Source of the DNA: Hofstenia miamia
Taxonomy: Eukaryota; Xenacoelomorpha; Acoela
Reading direction: 5' to 3'
DNA length: 64,000 bases
NCBI GenBank assembly: GCA_004352715.1
Contig: SCFE01000010.1
Location: 2,222,066-2,286,065, forward strand
Within the stretch, counting starts at the first letter, position 1; each line of letters opens with the position of its first letter. A program made the translations under genes and the position numbers. The notes beneath the pieces are model-generated. The model was not told where the DNA came from. It searched no databases and worked only from the letters and a program-made list of their open reading frames with translations. Positions 11,786 through 20,712 of the stretch are shown one piece after another.

Positions 11786-12124
11786 ATGGACTGTGAAAAC
11801 ATATATAGAAGAAACCAACTATTCAAGAATCTGGATAGCATATGGGAAAACCTGGAGGGGACAAAAATTTCAGCAGTTGACTTGCAGGTTGGCAAGTGGA
11901 GGAGTATTAAAGACTGTATAGTGCTAGATACCAGCTGTGGGCTATCAGTAAAGATAACTCTCGACCAGAATGAGTATCTTTTTCTACTGAGGCTGTATGC
12001 CTCAATAATTTCAAAGGATGATGCAAAGTTCCTCATCAGTGGTCAGATGACGAGACATTCAAATCGGGTAAAAAAACAATTAAACTTTCATTTGTACAAA
12101 TGTAAAAGTGTATATACTTTGTAA
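11786..12124 (+). CDS. small unknown transposon protein A
   Basis: 112 codons starting at ATG 11786, with no close in-frame upstream extension. I do not recognise the family. The core (about residues 42-90) reads KW-x2-I-x-D-x3-L-x-T...VKI-x-LD-x3-YLFLLRLYAS...KFLIS, which lines up position for position with the C-terminal half of the minus-strand protein at 16709-17242. The last 20 residues are basic and low in complexity. No signal peptide or membrane segment is seen. It lies in the left half of the Polinton-like element, reading inward, convergent with protein B. Its 3' end (from 12023) is duplicated at 14740. A gene of the element is the best reading; a DNA-binding or host-interaction role would be a guess. 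Confidence 0.55.
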   Translation: MDCENIYRRNQLFKNLDSIWENLEGTKISAVDLQVGKWRSIKDCIVLDTSCGLSVKITLDQNEYLFLLRLYASIISKDDAKFLISGQMTRHSNRVKKQLNFHLYKCKSVYTL

Positions 12125-12460
12125 ATATATATATGTATACCTCCTTTTAATACCAAGTATTATTTCAGACATGTAGAATGATACTAAATGTTATTACTAG
12201 CTTATATACATATATCATTGTAAAACTATACTATAAAAATATATATCTCATCCTCCTCCTCCTCCTCTTATCTAATATGGTGCTTTCACCAAAACAATGG
12301 TTTATTACACTTATCCAACTTACCTGAGAAGAAGAAGTATCTCTATCTTTATTACATGATAAATATTTTGATTATTTCATATACCCTTCCTTTGCTAAAT
12401 TTGAATGTGAATTGCATGTTAAATTAATAGACATGTAAAATAACATTTGTTGGTTTTAGA

Positions 12461-13309
12461 NNNNNNNNNNNNNNNNNNNNNNNNNNNNNNNNNNNNNNNN
12501 NNNNNNNNNNNNNNNNNNNNNNNNNNNNNNNNNNNNNNNNNNNNNNNNNNNNNNNNNNNNNNNNNNNNNNNNNNNNNNNNNNNNNNNNNNNNNNNNNNNN
12601 NNNNNNNNNNNNNNNNNNNNNNNNNNNNNNNNNNNNNNNNNNNNNNNNNNNNNNNNNNNNNNNNNNNNNNNNNNNNNNNNNNNNNNNNNNNNNNNNNNNN
12701 NNNNNNNNNNNNNNNNNNNNNNNNNNNNNNNNNNNNNNNNNNNNNNNNNNNNNNNNNNNNNNNNNNNNNNNNNNNNNNNNNNNNNNNNNNNNNNNNNNNN
12801 NNNNNNNNNNNNNNNNNNNNNNNNNNNNNNNNNNNNNNNNNNNNNNNNNNNNNNNNNNNNNNNNNNNNNNNNNNNNNNNNNNNNNNNNNNNNNNNNNNNN
12901 NNNNNNNNNNNNNNNNNNNNNNNNNNNNNNNNNNNNNNNNNNNNNNNNNNNNNNNNNNNNNNNNNNNNNNNNNNNNNNNNNNNNNNNNNNNNNNNNNNNN
13001 NNNNNNNNNNNNNNNNNNNNNNNNNNNNNNNNNNNNNNNNNNNNNNNNNNNNNNNNNNNNNNNNNNNNNNNNNNNNNNNNNNNNNNNNNNNNNNNNNNNN
13101 NNNNNNNNNNNNNNNNNNNNNNNNNNNNNNNNNNNNNNNNNNNNNNNNNNNNNNNNNNNNNNNNNNNNNNNNNNNNNNNNNNNNNNNNNNNNNNNNNNNN
13201 NNNNNNNNNNNNNNNNNNNNNNNNNNNNNNNNNNNNNNNNNNNNNNNNNNNNNNNNNNNNNNNNNNNNNNNNNNNNNNNNNNNNNNNNNNNNNNNNNNNN
13301 NNNNNNNNN
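12461..13309. other. assembly gap (849 N) inside the transposon
   Basis: In the second copy the corresponding stretch (15180-17205) is about 2.0 kb, so this gap is probably undersized by about 1.2 kb, or copy 1 carries a deletion. Confidence 0.99.
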
Positions 13310-13350
13310 AGATTGCCAAGTGAACCAGATACTAATGTTTCAACAGACAT
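13310..13350 (-). CDS. start of transposon protein B, copy 1 (partial)
   Basis: Only the first 13 codons (MSVETLVSGSLGN) are visible before the N gap. They are identical to the start of the intact copy at 17242. The start codon lies about 95 bp inside the right TIR. Confidence 0.6.
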
Positions 13351-13444
13351 AAGAAAAGTGAATTTGCATAGAATAAAAATAATGATTTTATCTGATAATT
13401 TAGGTTAATATATAGACTGATTTGTTTAATCAGTCAACACATTA

Positions 13445-13594
13445 TGACGTCAGTAAAACACCTCTGTCGATATCCACAGGGTCTCAGGTCAAAGGACACC
13501 CCTCTTGACCAATCACAAAAAGTGGGACGGGCTACAAGCCACCTCTCGACCAATCAGAAAAAAGTGGGATGGGGTATGAGTCCCTTCTACTACT
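13445..13594 (-). repeat. right terminal inverted repeat
   Basis: Inverted match to 9707-9857 with scattered substitutions. It contains a perfect palindromic CRE, TGACGTCA (13445-13452), and two CCAAT boxes in the orientation facing gene B. Confidence 0.88.
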
Positions 13595-13600
13595 GGTATT
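13595..13600. repeat. target-site duplication GGTATT, right
   Basis: Perfect match to 9701-9706. Confidence 0.88.
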
Positions 13601-13860
13601 ACAACTTGTGTAAAATTTTTAATGGTGTTTGTTACATTAAAATGTTGTTTATAACAAAGCCACTTTATTTTCTTAGTTTGTGATATTTTCTTTTTCTTTA
13701 TAATTGACTTAGTGAAAATTCGAATACAGTTAAATATATAAGCACTGATATCTTGATGCAGACTTCTTGATTTTAATTTTTCACGTTTTGTTGTTAATTC
13801 TATTGTTTTTTCAATAATTTTTTTCTTTGTTGTTTTTATTAATGATCGTATGATAGATTT
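13601..13860 (-). pseudogene. 5' part of the interrupted Penelope-like element
   Basis: The minus strand reads KREKLKSRSLHQDISAYIFN...KKIKWLCYKQHFNVTNT...FTQVVIP and stops at the transposon end. Joined in thought across the transposon and one copy of GGTATT, the frame runs directly into DYILKVLEKGPKQ at 9700. The upstream end is truncated at about 13860, where an opposite-strand PLE fragment begins. An almost identical copy of this flank is at 17487-17631. Confidence 0.85.
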
Positions 13861-13879
13861 TTAAATTTTTTAACATCTT

Positions 13880-14741
13880 CTTTATGAAAGCATCCGTTAG
13901 ATGGAATTGAAAATTGAGAGAAGTTTGGGTAGATCTTTATTATTAATTAAAGAAGAATGAATATCCAAATAATTTCATAGATCGACATATTAAGAAATCC
14001 TTAGAACACATTTTAATTAAAAACCAAAGATCAAAAAACAATCAAACTAATTATTAACATTGTTTTAAGATCGAATATAGAGGACTTCATACCAAAAACA
14101 TGATCAAAGAACTCAAAAAAATATCAATAATTTAACAAAATGTTAGATTTATATATAGCAATCATAAGCTAAGAACAAAATTTCAATTAAAATCTACAAC
14201 TGAAGAAACCAATAAATCAAATATAATTTATCAAATCAAATGCACCTGTGGTGAAGATTATATTGGTTTTTCTAGAAGACAACTATCAAGAAGAATTAAA
14301 GAACATGAGACCAGTTCTAATATATCTAATCATCTAAATAAATGCGGACTAAATTTTGAAACAAAAATATTACATCAGACGNTCAATAATTAAAGAAAAT
14401 GTTAGATTTATATATAGCAATCATAAGCTAAGAACAAAATTTCAATTAAAATCTACAACTGAAGAAACCAATAAATCAAATATAATTTATCAAATCAAAT
14501 GCACCTGTGGTGAAGATTATATTGGTTTTTCTAGAAGACAACTATCAAGAAGAATTAAAGAACATGAGACCAGTTCTAATATATCTAATCATCTAAATAA
14601 ATACAGACTAAATTTTGAAACAAAAATATTACATCAGACGTCAAGATCAAGTAATTTAAAGATTATTGAGAGTATTTTTTTAAAATCCTTGCAACCAAGT
14701 TTAAACACAAAAGAAGACTATATTGATAAATTAAATTTGCA
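13880..14741 (+). pseudogene. Penelope-like element fragment with GIY-YIG domain
   Basis: Plus-strand PLE piece. NEYPNNFIDRHIKKSLEHIL (13958-) is the linker after the RT. SNHKLRTKFQLKSTTEETNK, then NIIYQIKCTCGEDYIGFSRRQ and LSRRIKEHETSSNISNHLNK, is a well-preserved GIY-YIG domain with the YIG tripeptide and catalytic arginines. It continues to SLQPSLNTKEDYIDKLNLQ. The block 14141-14381 is repeated at 14400-14640 across the single N at 14382. The reading frame is cut at 14741, where transposon copy 2 begins, and the PLE 3' end resumes at 17632. Confidence 0.88.
14141..14640. repeat. direct duplication of about 241 bp around a single N
   Basis: 14141-14381 and 14400-14640 carry the same GIY-YIG coding sequence with two or three differences (for example TGCGGAC versus TACAGAC), separated by an N at 14382. 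Probably an unmerged allelic contig overlap. Confidence 0.85.
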
Positions 14742-15227
14742 AAGTTCCTCATCAGTGGTCAGATGACGAGACATTCAAATCAAGGAAAAAAACAATTAAA
14801 TTTTCATTTGTACAAACGTAAAAGTTTATATACATTGTAAATATATATATGTATACCTCCTTTTAATACCAAGTATTATTTCAGACATGTAGAATGATAC
14901 TAAATGTTATTACTAGCTTATATACGTATATCATTGTAAAACTATACTATAAAAATATCTATCTCACCCTCCTCCTCCTCCTCCTCTTATCTAATATGGT
15001 GCTTTCACCAAAACAATGGTTTATTACACTTATCCAACTTACTTGAGAAGAAGAAGTATCTCTATCTTTATTACATGATAAATATTTTGATTATTTCATA
15101 TACCCTTCCTTTGCTAAATTTGAATGTGAATTGCATGTTAAATTAATAGCTATGTAAAATAACATTTGTTGGTTTTAGAGAATACTATAGACTTTAGGAA
15201 TGGTTTTACATACTTTTTGTATTGAAA

Positions 15228-15515
15228 GCATGTGTTTAACGAAAATCAGTATAAGTTTGAAATAACGAATACAAAATGCTAATGAAAAATTATATCATAA
15301 AACAATGTTAATGTCTACTCAAAACAGGTGTTTAACGAAAATCTGTATAAGCCTGAAATATGAATACAAAATGCTAATGAAAAATTATATCATAAAACAA
15401 TGTTAATGTCTACTCAAAACAGGTGTTTAACAAAAATCTGTATAAGCCTGAAATACAAATACAAAATGTTAATGAAAAATTATATCATAAAATAATGTTA
15501 ATGTCTACTCTGAAT
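15228..15515. repeat. three-copy tandem repeat, unit about 97 bp
   Basis: Three units beginning GTGTTTAAC(G/A)AAAATC and ending in TTAATGTCTACTC, at about 15231, 15327 and 15422. Located inside transposon copy 2, downstream of gene B. Confidence 0.88.
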
Positions 15516-16708
15516 GTAGCAAATAAAATAATAAATATCTATGAATGTAAAATTTCACAAAAGGCAAATTCATATTAGCATTCATTATAATCGAGAAATA
15601 TTAAATAATAAATAACATATAAAAACCTAATTAACTAATTAAAATCAATGATTGTATTGTACACCTTACCTGTAGATTAGAAATTGAAATTGTGCCTAAT
15701 ACTCTGATCAAACATAAAACTGTGAAATGATTTTTTCCAACTAAGCAAAAATTTGTAATTAAATGTAATTAAATTTCCTTTAATTGATATTCATTCATTT
15801 ATTATTATCATAATTACGAACTGAAATAAAATATCAGTGATAAATCAAATTATTTTTGACAAAAGCGAGTAGAACAAAATTGTCTGTAAGGTCTTTATTC
15901 TAACACATTGAAATTCCAGTTAAATTTTGTAGAGCATGTTTTAACTCGATTACAAATTATTAATCACTCTCTTACNTGATCGATAGTCAGACTAGGCAAG
16001 AATCGAAAAACTCCTAACCGTAACATAGGTGCACTTTCGTGACTGGCACAAAGACCCTAGAATCAATCCCGTGATGGATTCCAGCCACTACTAAACACAA
16101 CTTGCCTAGCTGCACATTTAATTAATTAATCAAACCAGATAGTGTAGAAATGAAAATTAAATAAACTCCGAAGAATTTATTGTTCATCAAAATTATGGTT
16201 GAATCAAAGCTATTTATAAAATTTCTACAAAAAGTACCTGCCAATTTTACATTTCAACTGGTTTGAATGCAATTTCCATCACATTCCATTTTCAGAAGGA
16301 AACCTAATAAATGAACAAATGATGGCTTTCATCAATTCACTAAACTTATCAACATGAAAGAATACAATGTTTTGGGCATGTGATGGAATGAACTGTGAGT
16401 TTTTAAGTCTATTAATTTTTCAACCTGTGGAAAATTTACTTGATTATGGTTATCAATATCCACAAAACTATAAAGCTCTACAGACTGTATAAAAGACTAT
16501 TATAAATTTGTACGTCAAATGAACACTCCACGAAGTATATTATTATTATCTCCATTTACTAGTCATAACAATCATTGTAAATTTAAGAAATTTGTTGTGA
16601 AACCATTGTAGCTAATAATTAATCATTTTCCTGTCTATTTATTATTAATCTATCAAACATATTAACTAGTACATGTAGAAAAAGAGCAAAAACACAACTA
16701 TACATTCT
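15516..16708. other. non-coding interior of transposon copy 2
   Basis: AT-rich with one single-N join at 15976. I see no convincing gene. Confidence 0.5.
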
Positions 16709-17242
16709 CTATTTACTAAACTGTAGTACAATATGTTTTGTAATAGCACTGTCCCCCATGTCATCATTGCAAAAAAGTTTTTTATTGATCAAAAACTTGT
16801 ATTTATCACCCAATGCACTGACGTAGCATTTAGGTAGAAAATAATAAACACCATTATCAAGTCTAATCTTTACTGCAACATCATATCTTGTGTTCAACTG
16901 AACAGCATCCACAATTGTTAACCAGAGTTTTTTCGGAATTTCACTAGCAGCACTCGCAATTGAAAAAGTACACGATGATGGTTGTGAATTGACATCATGT
17001 AAGCGTTGTAAAATATCATCGCCTTCTTTTTGTACCTTTGTGTTGGGTAAGACAATGACATTATTATTAAGTGCAGGACGTTTTTGTTTGTGGGGAGCTT
17101 TGTGTTTTTCTTTTACAGGTGCAGGTGGTGTGATCATCATCTGTTGTGTTAACGGATTATAGTTGGAGGCTGGTGGTGGCGTTGTACATAGCTCATCAAA
17201 TAGATTGCCAAGTGAACCAGATACTAATGTTTCAACAGACAT
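16709..17242 (-). CDS. small unknown transposon protein B
   Basis: 177 codons, ATG at 17242, about 95 bp inside the right TIR. Residues 1-75 are Pro/Lys-rich and look disordered (a TPPPAS stretch, then PPAPVKEKHKAPHKQKRP, a possible basic nuclear signal). The C-terminal half is a compact domain: LWLTIVDAVQLNTRYD, VAVKIRLDNGVYYFLPKCYV, then DKYKFLINKKLF. This core aligns with protein A in the conserved W/I/D/L/T, VKI-x-LD, Y-x-FL and KFLI positions. I recall small invertebrate proteins with a T-x-Y-G...FLP-x-R/C-Y core in repetitive DNA, but cannot name the family. A perfect CRE and CCAAT boxes in the TIR lie just upstream, so the TIR may be its promoter. Coding capacity is intact, unlike all neighbouring retroelements. 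Confidence 0.68.
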   Translation of the reverse strand: MSVETLVSGSLGNLFDELCTTPPPASNYNPLTQQMMITPPAPVKEKHKAPHKQKRPALNNNVIVLPNTKVQKEGDDILQRLHDVNSQPSSCTFSIASAASEIPKKLWLTIVDAVQLNTRYDVAVKIRLDNGVYYFLPKCYVSALGDKYKFLINKKLFCNDDMGDSAITKHIVLQFSK

Positions 17243-17336
17243 AAGAAAAGTGAATTTGCATAGAATAAAAATAATGATTTTATCTGATAATTTAGGTTAA
17301 TATATAGACTGATTTGTTTAATCAGTCAACACATTA

Positions 17337-17344
17337 TGACGTCA
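17337..17344. promoter_or_regulatory. palindromic CRE in the TIR, upstream of gene B
   Basis: TGACGTCA, 95 bp before the gene B start codon. Two ATTGG/CCAAT boxes lie further out in the TIR. The arrangement is the same in copy 1 (13445-13452). Promoter function is inference. Confidence 0.45.
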
Positions 17345-17486
17345 GTAAAACACCTCCGTCAATATCCACGGCGTCTCAGGTCAAAGGCCACCCCTCTCAA
17401 CCAATCAAAAAAAATGGGATGGGCTACGAGCCACCTCTCGACCAATCAGAAAAAAGTGGGATGTGGTACGAGTCCCTTCTACTACT
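17337..17486 (-). repeat. right terminal inverted repeat, copy 2
   Basis: Same layout as 13445-13594 with several substitutions, followed by GGTATT at 17487-17492. Confidence 0.88.
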
Positions 17487-17631
17487 GGTATTACAACTTG
17501 TGTAAAATTTTTAATGGTGTTTGTTACATTAAAATGTTGTTTATAACAAAGCCACTTTATTTTCTTAGTTTGTGATATTTTCTTTTTCTTTATAATTGAC
17601 TTAGTGAAAATTCTAATACAGTTAAATATAA

Positions 17632-17860
17632 AATTTAAAGATTATTGAGAGTATTTTTTTAAAATCCTTGCAACCAAGTTTAAACACAAAAGAAGACTAT
17701 ATTTATAAATTAAATTTGCCACTTTTTAAAATTTAAGAAATTATAATTATTATTGTAAAATCTAGTAAATTTAGAGGGAATAATTTGTAAAACTGACGAT
17801 GACTTGGTAAGTCGAAATATATCTTGCATGTTCTTATTAAAGTTAATTAAGCTCTTAAAA
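17632..17860 (+). pseudogene. Penelope-like element 3' end
   Basis: FKIIESIFLKSLQPSLNTKEDYI-type C-terminus followed by the PLE 3' UTR, which is the reverse complement of 8531-8760. The first 88 bp (17632-17719) duplicate 14654-14741, so copy 2 of the transposon sits between two copies of the same 88-bp PLE segment. Confidence 0.85.
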
Positions 17861-17879
17861 ACGACACATTATTTCATAA

Positions 17880-18345
17880 GACTCTTTCAAAAAATATTTA
17901 AATCTTGTTTACATTTATTAGCTACTTGGTTTCTTATGTTTTTATATTCTTAATCTTATAGTATTTTATGTACTGAGTATGTTTCATTTTGATTAATAGC
18001 TTAGTTGCATTTGTTATCCATAGTTTCCATTTTGTTAATTTTTTATCAGATTTATTTTGCTTTATCTTTTTAAGTGGGCATTGCTTATTGTAAAAATAAT
18101 TTAAATTATCAGTAATAAATTTTAGGTTTTTATCAACACTTTCTAAATTATAGAAGAATTCCCAATTCAGAAATAAAAGGTCATTGAATAATATAAATGT
18201 ATGTCTATTGAATCTACTTTTTTTCATTGGTTCAATTTCTTTGTATATTGCACGTGTTAATAAATGATCTGATATCAAGCTATCAGTAACAAAATAATCA
18301 AAATGGGCTTTTTCTTGAGATTCACATTTTATATGATCAATTCAC
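17880..18345 (-). pseudogene. LINE endonuclease-RT linker fragment
   Basis: The minus strand reads IDHIKCESQEKAHFDYFVTD then LISDHLLTRAIY, the IDHI and SDH motifs near the end of an apurinic-type LINE endonuclease. It continues with KLTKWKLWITNATKLLIKMK, the conserved W-x-T linker before the RT. The frame is open for 114 codons (18278-17934). No RT domain follows, so this is a truncated piece. Confidence 0.8.
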
Positions 18346-18349
18346 TTTC

Positions 18350-19795
18350 GTGGAACTATTATAATGGCCCTTAATACTATTATTAAGCAAAAATTTTTTA
18401 AAAACGACTGATTTTTTTGGTATATATGAAGTAGATTAAGCCTTAAGTTACATCCATACTAAATTTTCTGAATAAACTCATATCTTGAGTATTTTTTTGA
18501 TAAAAAACTTTTTAGTGGGCACGCCCTTGCGAAAACTTAGATTGCTTAGCGAATGTTTGGATTGCTTTCAAATTCGGTTTATTCACTTCTACACTAAATT
18601 TTTCATCTAAAAATTGGTTTCCATTATTTTTTAGAATAGATATAGTCCTATATTTTTTAAGAAATTTTAACATGAACCATTATAGGGGCATTATTGTAGG
18701 ACATTACTGAATCAAACAACTTTGCACTAGTCTTTGCATTAAAAAAGTTCAAAAGTATGTTCTAGATTTAAAATGTAATTTAAAAGAGAATAAAAGTTGT
18801 ACGAAGTCGATCCGATCATTATTAACTGCACAATCAACGTTTTATTAACGGTCATTCCCTTAAAAATGTTTTATTAGGGCTAGGACATTGCGAAAATTTA
18901 GATTGTTCTGCGAAAAATGCTCAGATCGACTTCGGACTGCTTTTATTTCCTTCTAAGCTTTATTTTACATCTAGAAAATCCATTTCAAGTTTCTCTAAGT
19001 GAACCCAAGAGCTGATATTTTTCAAGAAACTTTAGCATGAACTTTTTGTAGGGGCATGACAATGTAGGACGTTACATAATCAAGCAATTTTGAACTAGTC
19101 ATTGATTTAAATAAGTTCCAAAAGTTTATTCTAGATGTAAAATGTAATTTAGAAGAGAATAAAAGTGGTCCGAAGTCGATCCAAACATTATTCGTTGCAC
19201 AATCAACGTTTAATTAAGGGTCATTCCTTTAAAAATAATGCTCAGATCGACTTCGGACTGCTTTTATTTCCTTCTAAGCTTTATTTTACATCTAGAAAGT
19301 GTTTTTCAAGTTACTTTTAGCAAACCGAAGAGCTGATTTTGCAAAGACCGGCAGGGGTAATTATTACTTTAAGAACTAATCAAAGTGTGAAAAAAATTGT
19401 TAATATGTGTAGATTGTTGTATGTAATCATCTACTATATCATTTAACAGTTAGATATGCTAATATTCAATAAGAAATTACAATAAAATATCAAGCGCCCT
19501 CATAATAGACCCTTAGTTATATTTAGCGCCATTATAATAGTAGTTCAATTTAGCTTGTATTCAGCGCCCTTATAATAGTTCATTTTGGAAAAAATTGGAA
19601 GCCCCTATCTCCTAAACTAATGCTCCTATTATGCTAAAAATTACTGCACATATGAAGCAATGCATAGCTAAGCTACACATCAAGTTTCATTGAAATTCGA
19701 TAAAAACTGAGGACACTAAAGGCGGAGGGCGCTGAATACATCAAAATCCCCAAAAATCAGCTATTCAGCGCCATAATAATAATAATAATAAAATA
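18350..19795. repeat. non-autonomous fold-back element, related to 2640-4221
   Basis: The left end has GAACTATTATAATGGCCCTTAATAC-like sequence; the right end (19548-19770) has the inverse motif GTATTCAGCGCCCTTATAATAG twice, then an AAT microsatellite. The interior holds an alternating pattern: block A (18705-18880) and a second A (19068-19238), each followed by an inverted partial copy B (18918-18982, 19239-19300) containing GATCGACTTCGGACTGCTTT. No open reading frame. Terminal motifs link it to the repeat at 2640-4221. Confidence 0.6.
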
Positions 19796-19880
19796 ACAAT
19801 AACAATAATAATAGTAATAACAATATCTGTTTAAGTCAACCGCATTTAAATTATTGCAACTCCACTGGTAAGTAGTATGC

Positions 19881-20479
19881 ACTTTCTATCCTGTTTATTT
19901 CATCACAAAATCATTTTGTAAAATATGCTTACTTAAGAGGATCATGTTTTCCAATGTCAACATATTATCTAACAATAAAACAATTCGAGAACAAATATTT
20001 CTACAAATAAAGTTTCTGCAAAACTAAAATACATTATCTAAATATTTACACATTACATTATTTACACATTGATCATTCTTTACAATAATTAATAAATTGC
20101 TAAAATATACAAATAAAAATATTTGACAATGAGTAAATCATAACACAAAAAGTGCCAAAATAGCTCACTTCTCCGACTAGAACTTGGCGAATTTAGAAAC
20201 TAATTTACAGCTAATCGCATGAGAAGTGTTCACATTCATCGTTGAATTTATAGCAAAAAAAATACCATCCTATATAAAATTTTTGACATACATTTGAATT
20301 AACATATCGCCTTATTTCAATTCCTTCGATTAGACTACGTAGACCTTGTATATAAACCCTCCATATCTACTATTGCTTGGATCTTGCTTCATGTACAAAA
20401 GAACTAAATAGTAAAAAGTGATTAAAAAATGAGCAATTATCCATTGTAATGGACATGCATGACGATTGTATGAAATACT
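19881..20479 (-). other. probable 3' UTR of the LHFPL gene
   Basis: No coding sequence. A minus-strand AATAAA lies near 19900. The extent is a guess. Confidence 0.35.
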
Positions 20480-20712
20480 CTAAAACACAGAAAAGGCATC
20501 GTTAACAGCACCGTCGGTATTTAGAGATCGGAAGGTTCCGACGATGCCGGAATGGGAAATTTGGGAATTGCGTCGACCATTGCGGGGGTTAGTAGTTGCA
20601 GTAGCGGCGGCGGCGGAAGGTGGCCTGCTGATACTTCTGGAGGAATTTGAAATTGGAAAGCGATTTAAAGTGTCTGATCTTATGGAATAACCATCTCCCA
20701 AAGAACCCCAAC
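20480..20712 (-). CDS. LHFPL: LHFPL coding exon 4
   Basis: 233 nt with stop. Cytoplasmic tail of 76 residues, rich in Ser, Ala and Arg (SNSSRSISRPPSAAAA, then NGRRNSQISHS). RSIS and RRNS look like basophilic kinase sites; this is inference. Confidence 0.88.

Larger units (their letters stand above)
9707..13594. mobile_element. Polinton-like TIR transposon, copy 1
   Basis: The element is bounded by inverted repeats of about 150 bp (9707-9857 and 13445-13594) that begin AGTAGTAGAAGGGACT and end in the complement. A perfect 6-bp duplication GGTATT flanks it. Removing the element and one GGTATT restores a continuous PLE reading frame, so the boundaries are well supported. Six-base target duplications and AG...CT termini are features of Polinton/Maverick elements; IS3EU also makes 6-bp duplications. 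No polymerase, integrase, ATPase or capsid gene is visible, though two N gaps hide part of it. Content: left TIR, a short tandem-repeat zone, a plus-strand small gene, and the start of a convergent minus-strand gene. I infer a non-autonomous element. Confidence 0.8.
14740..17486. mobile_element. Polinton-like transposon, copy 2 (5' truncated)
   Basis: Matches copy 1 from 12023 to its right end with roughly 5% divergence in the TIR. It lacks the left TIR and most of gene A. The right end, AGTCCCTTCTACTACT at 17471-17486, is followed by GGTATT and the same PLE flank as copy 1, so the segment was copied together with its host flank and did not arise by an independent insertion. It supplies the interior that is an N gap in copy 1, including the intact gene B. 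Confidence 0.8.

Noticed and set aside
12424-13350. Long open frames of about 300 codons on both strands
   Set aside because: They are open only because they span the N gap; the same applies to those at 3344-3979, 6477-7733, 10230-11357 and 39617-40756.
15990-16110. Sequence with tRNA/SINE-like words near a single N
   Set aside because: No cloverleaf or clear A and B boxes could be drawn; the inverted word CTAGGCAAG is too short to call an element.
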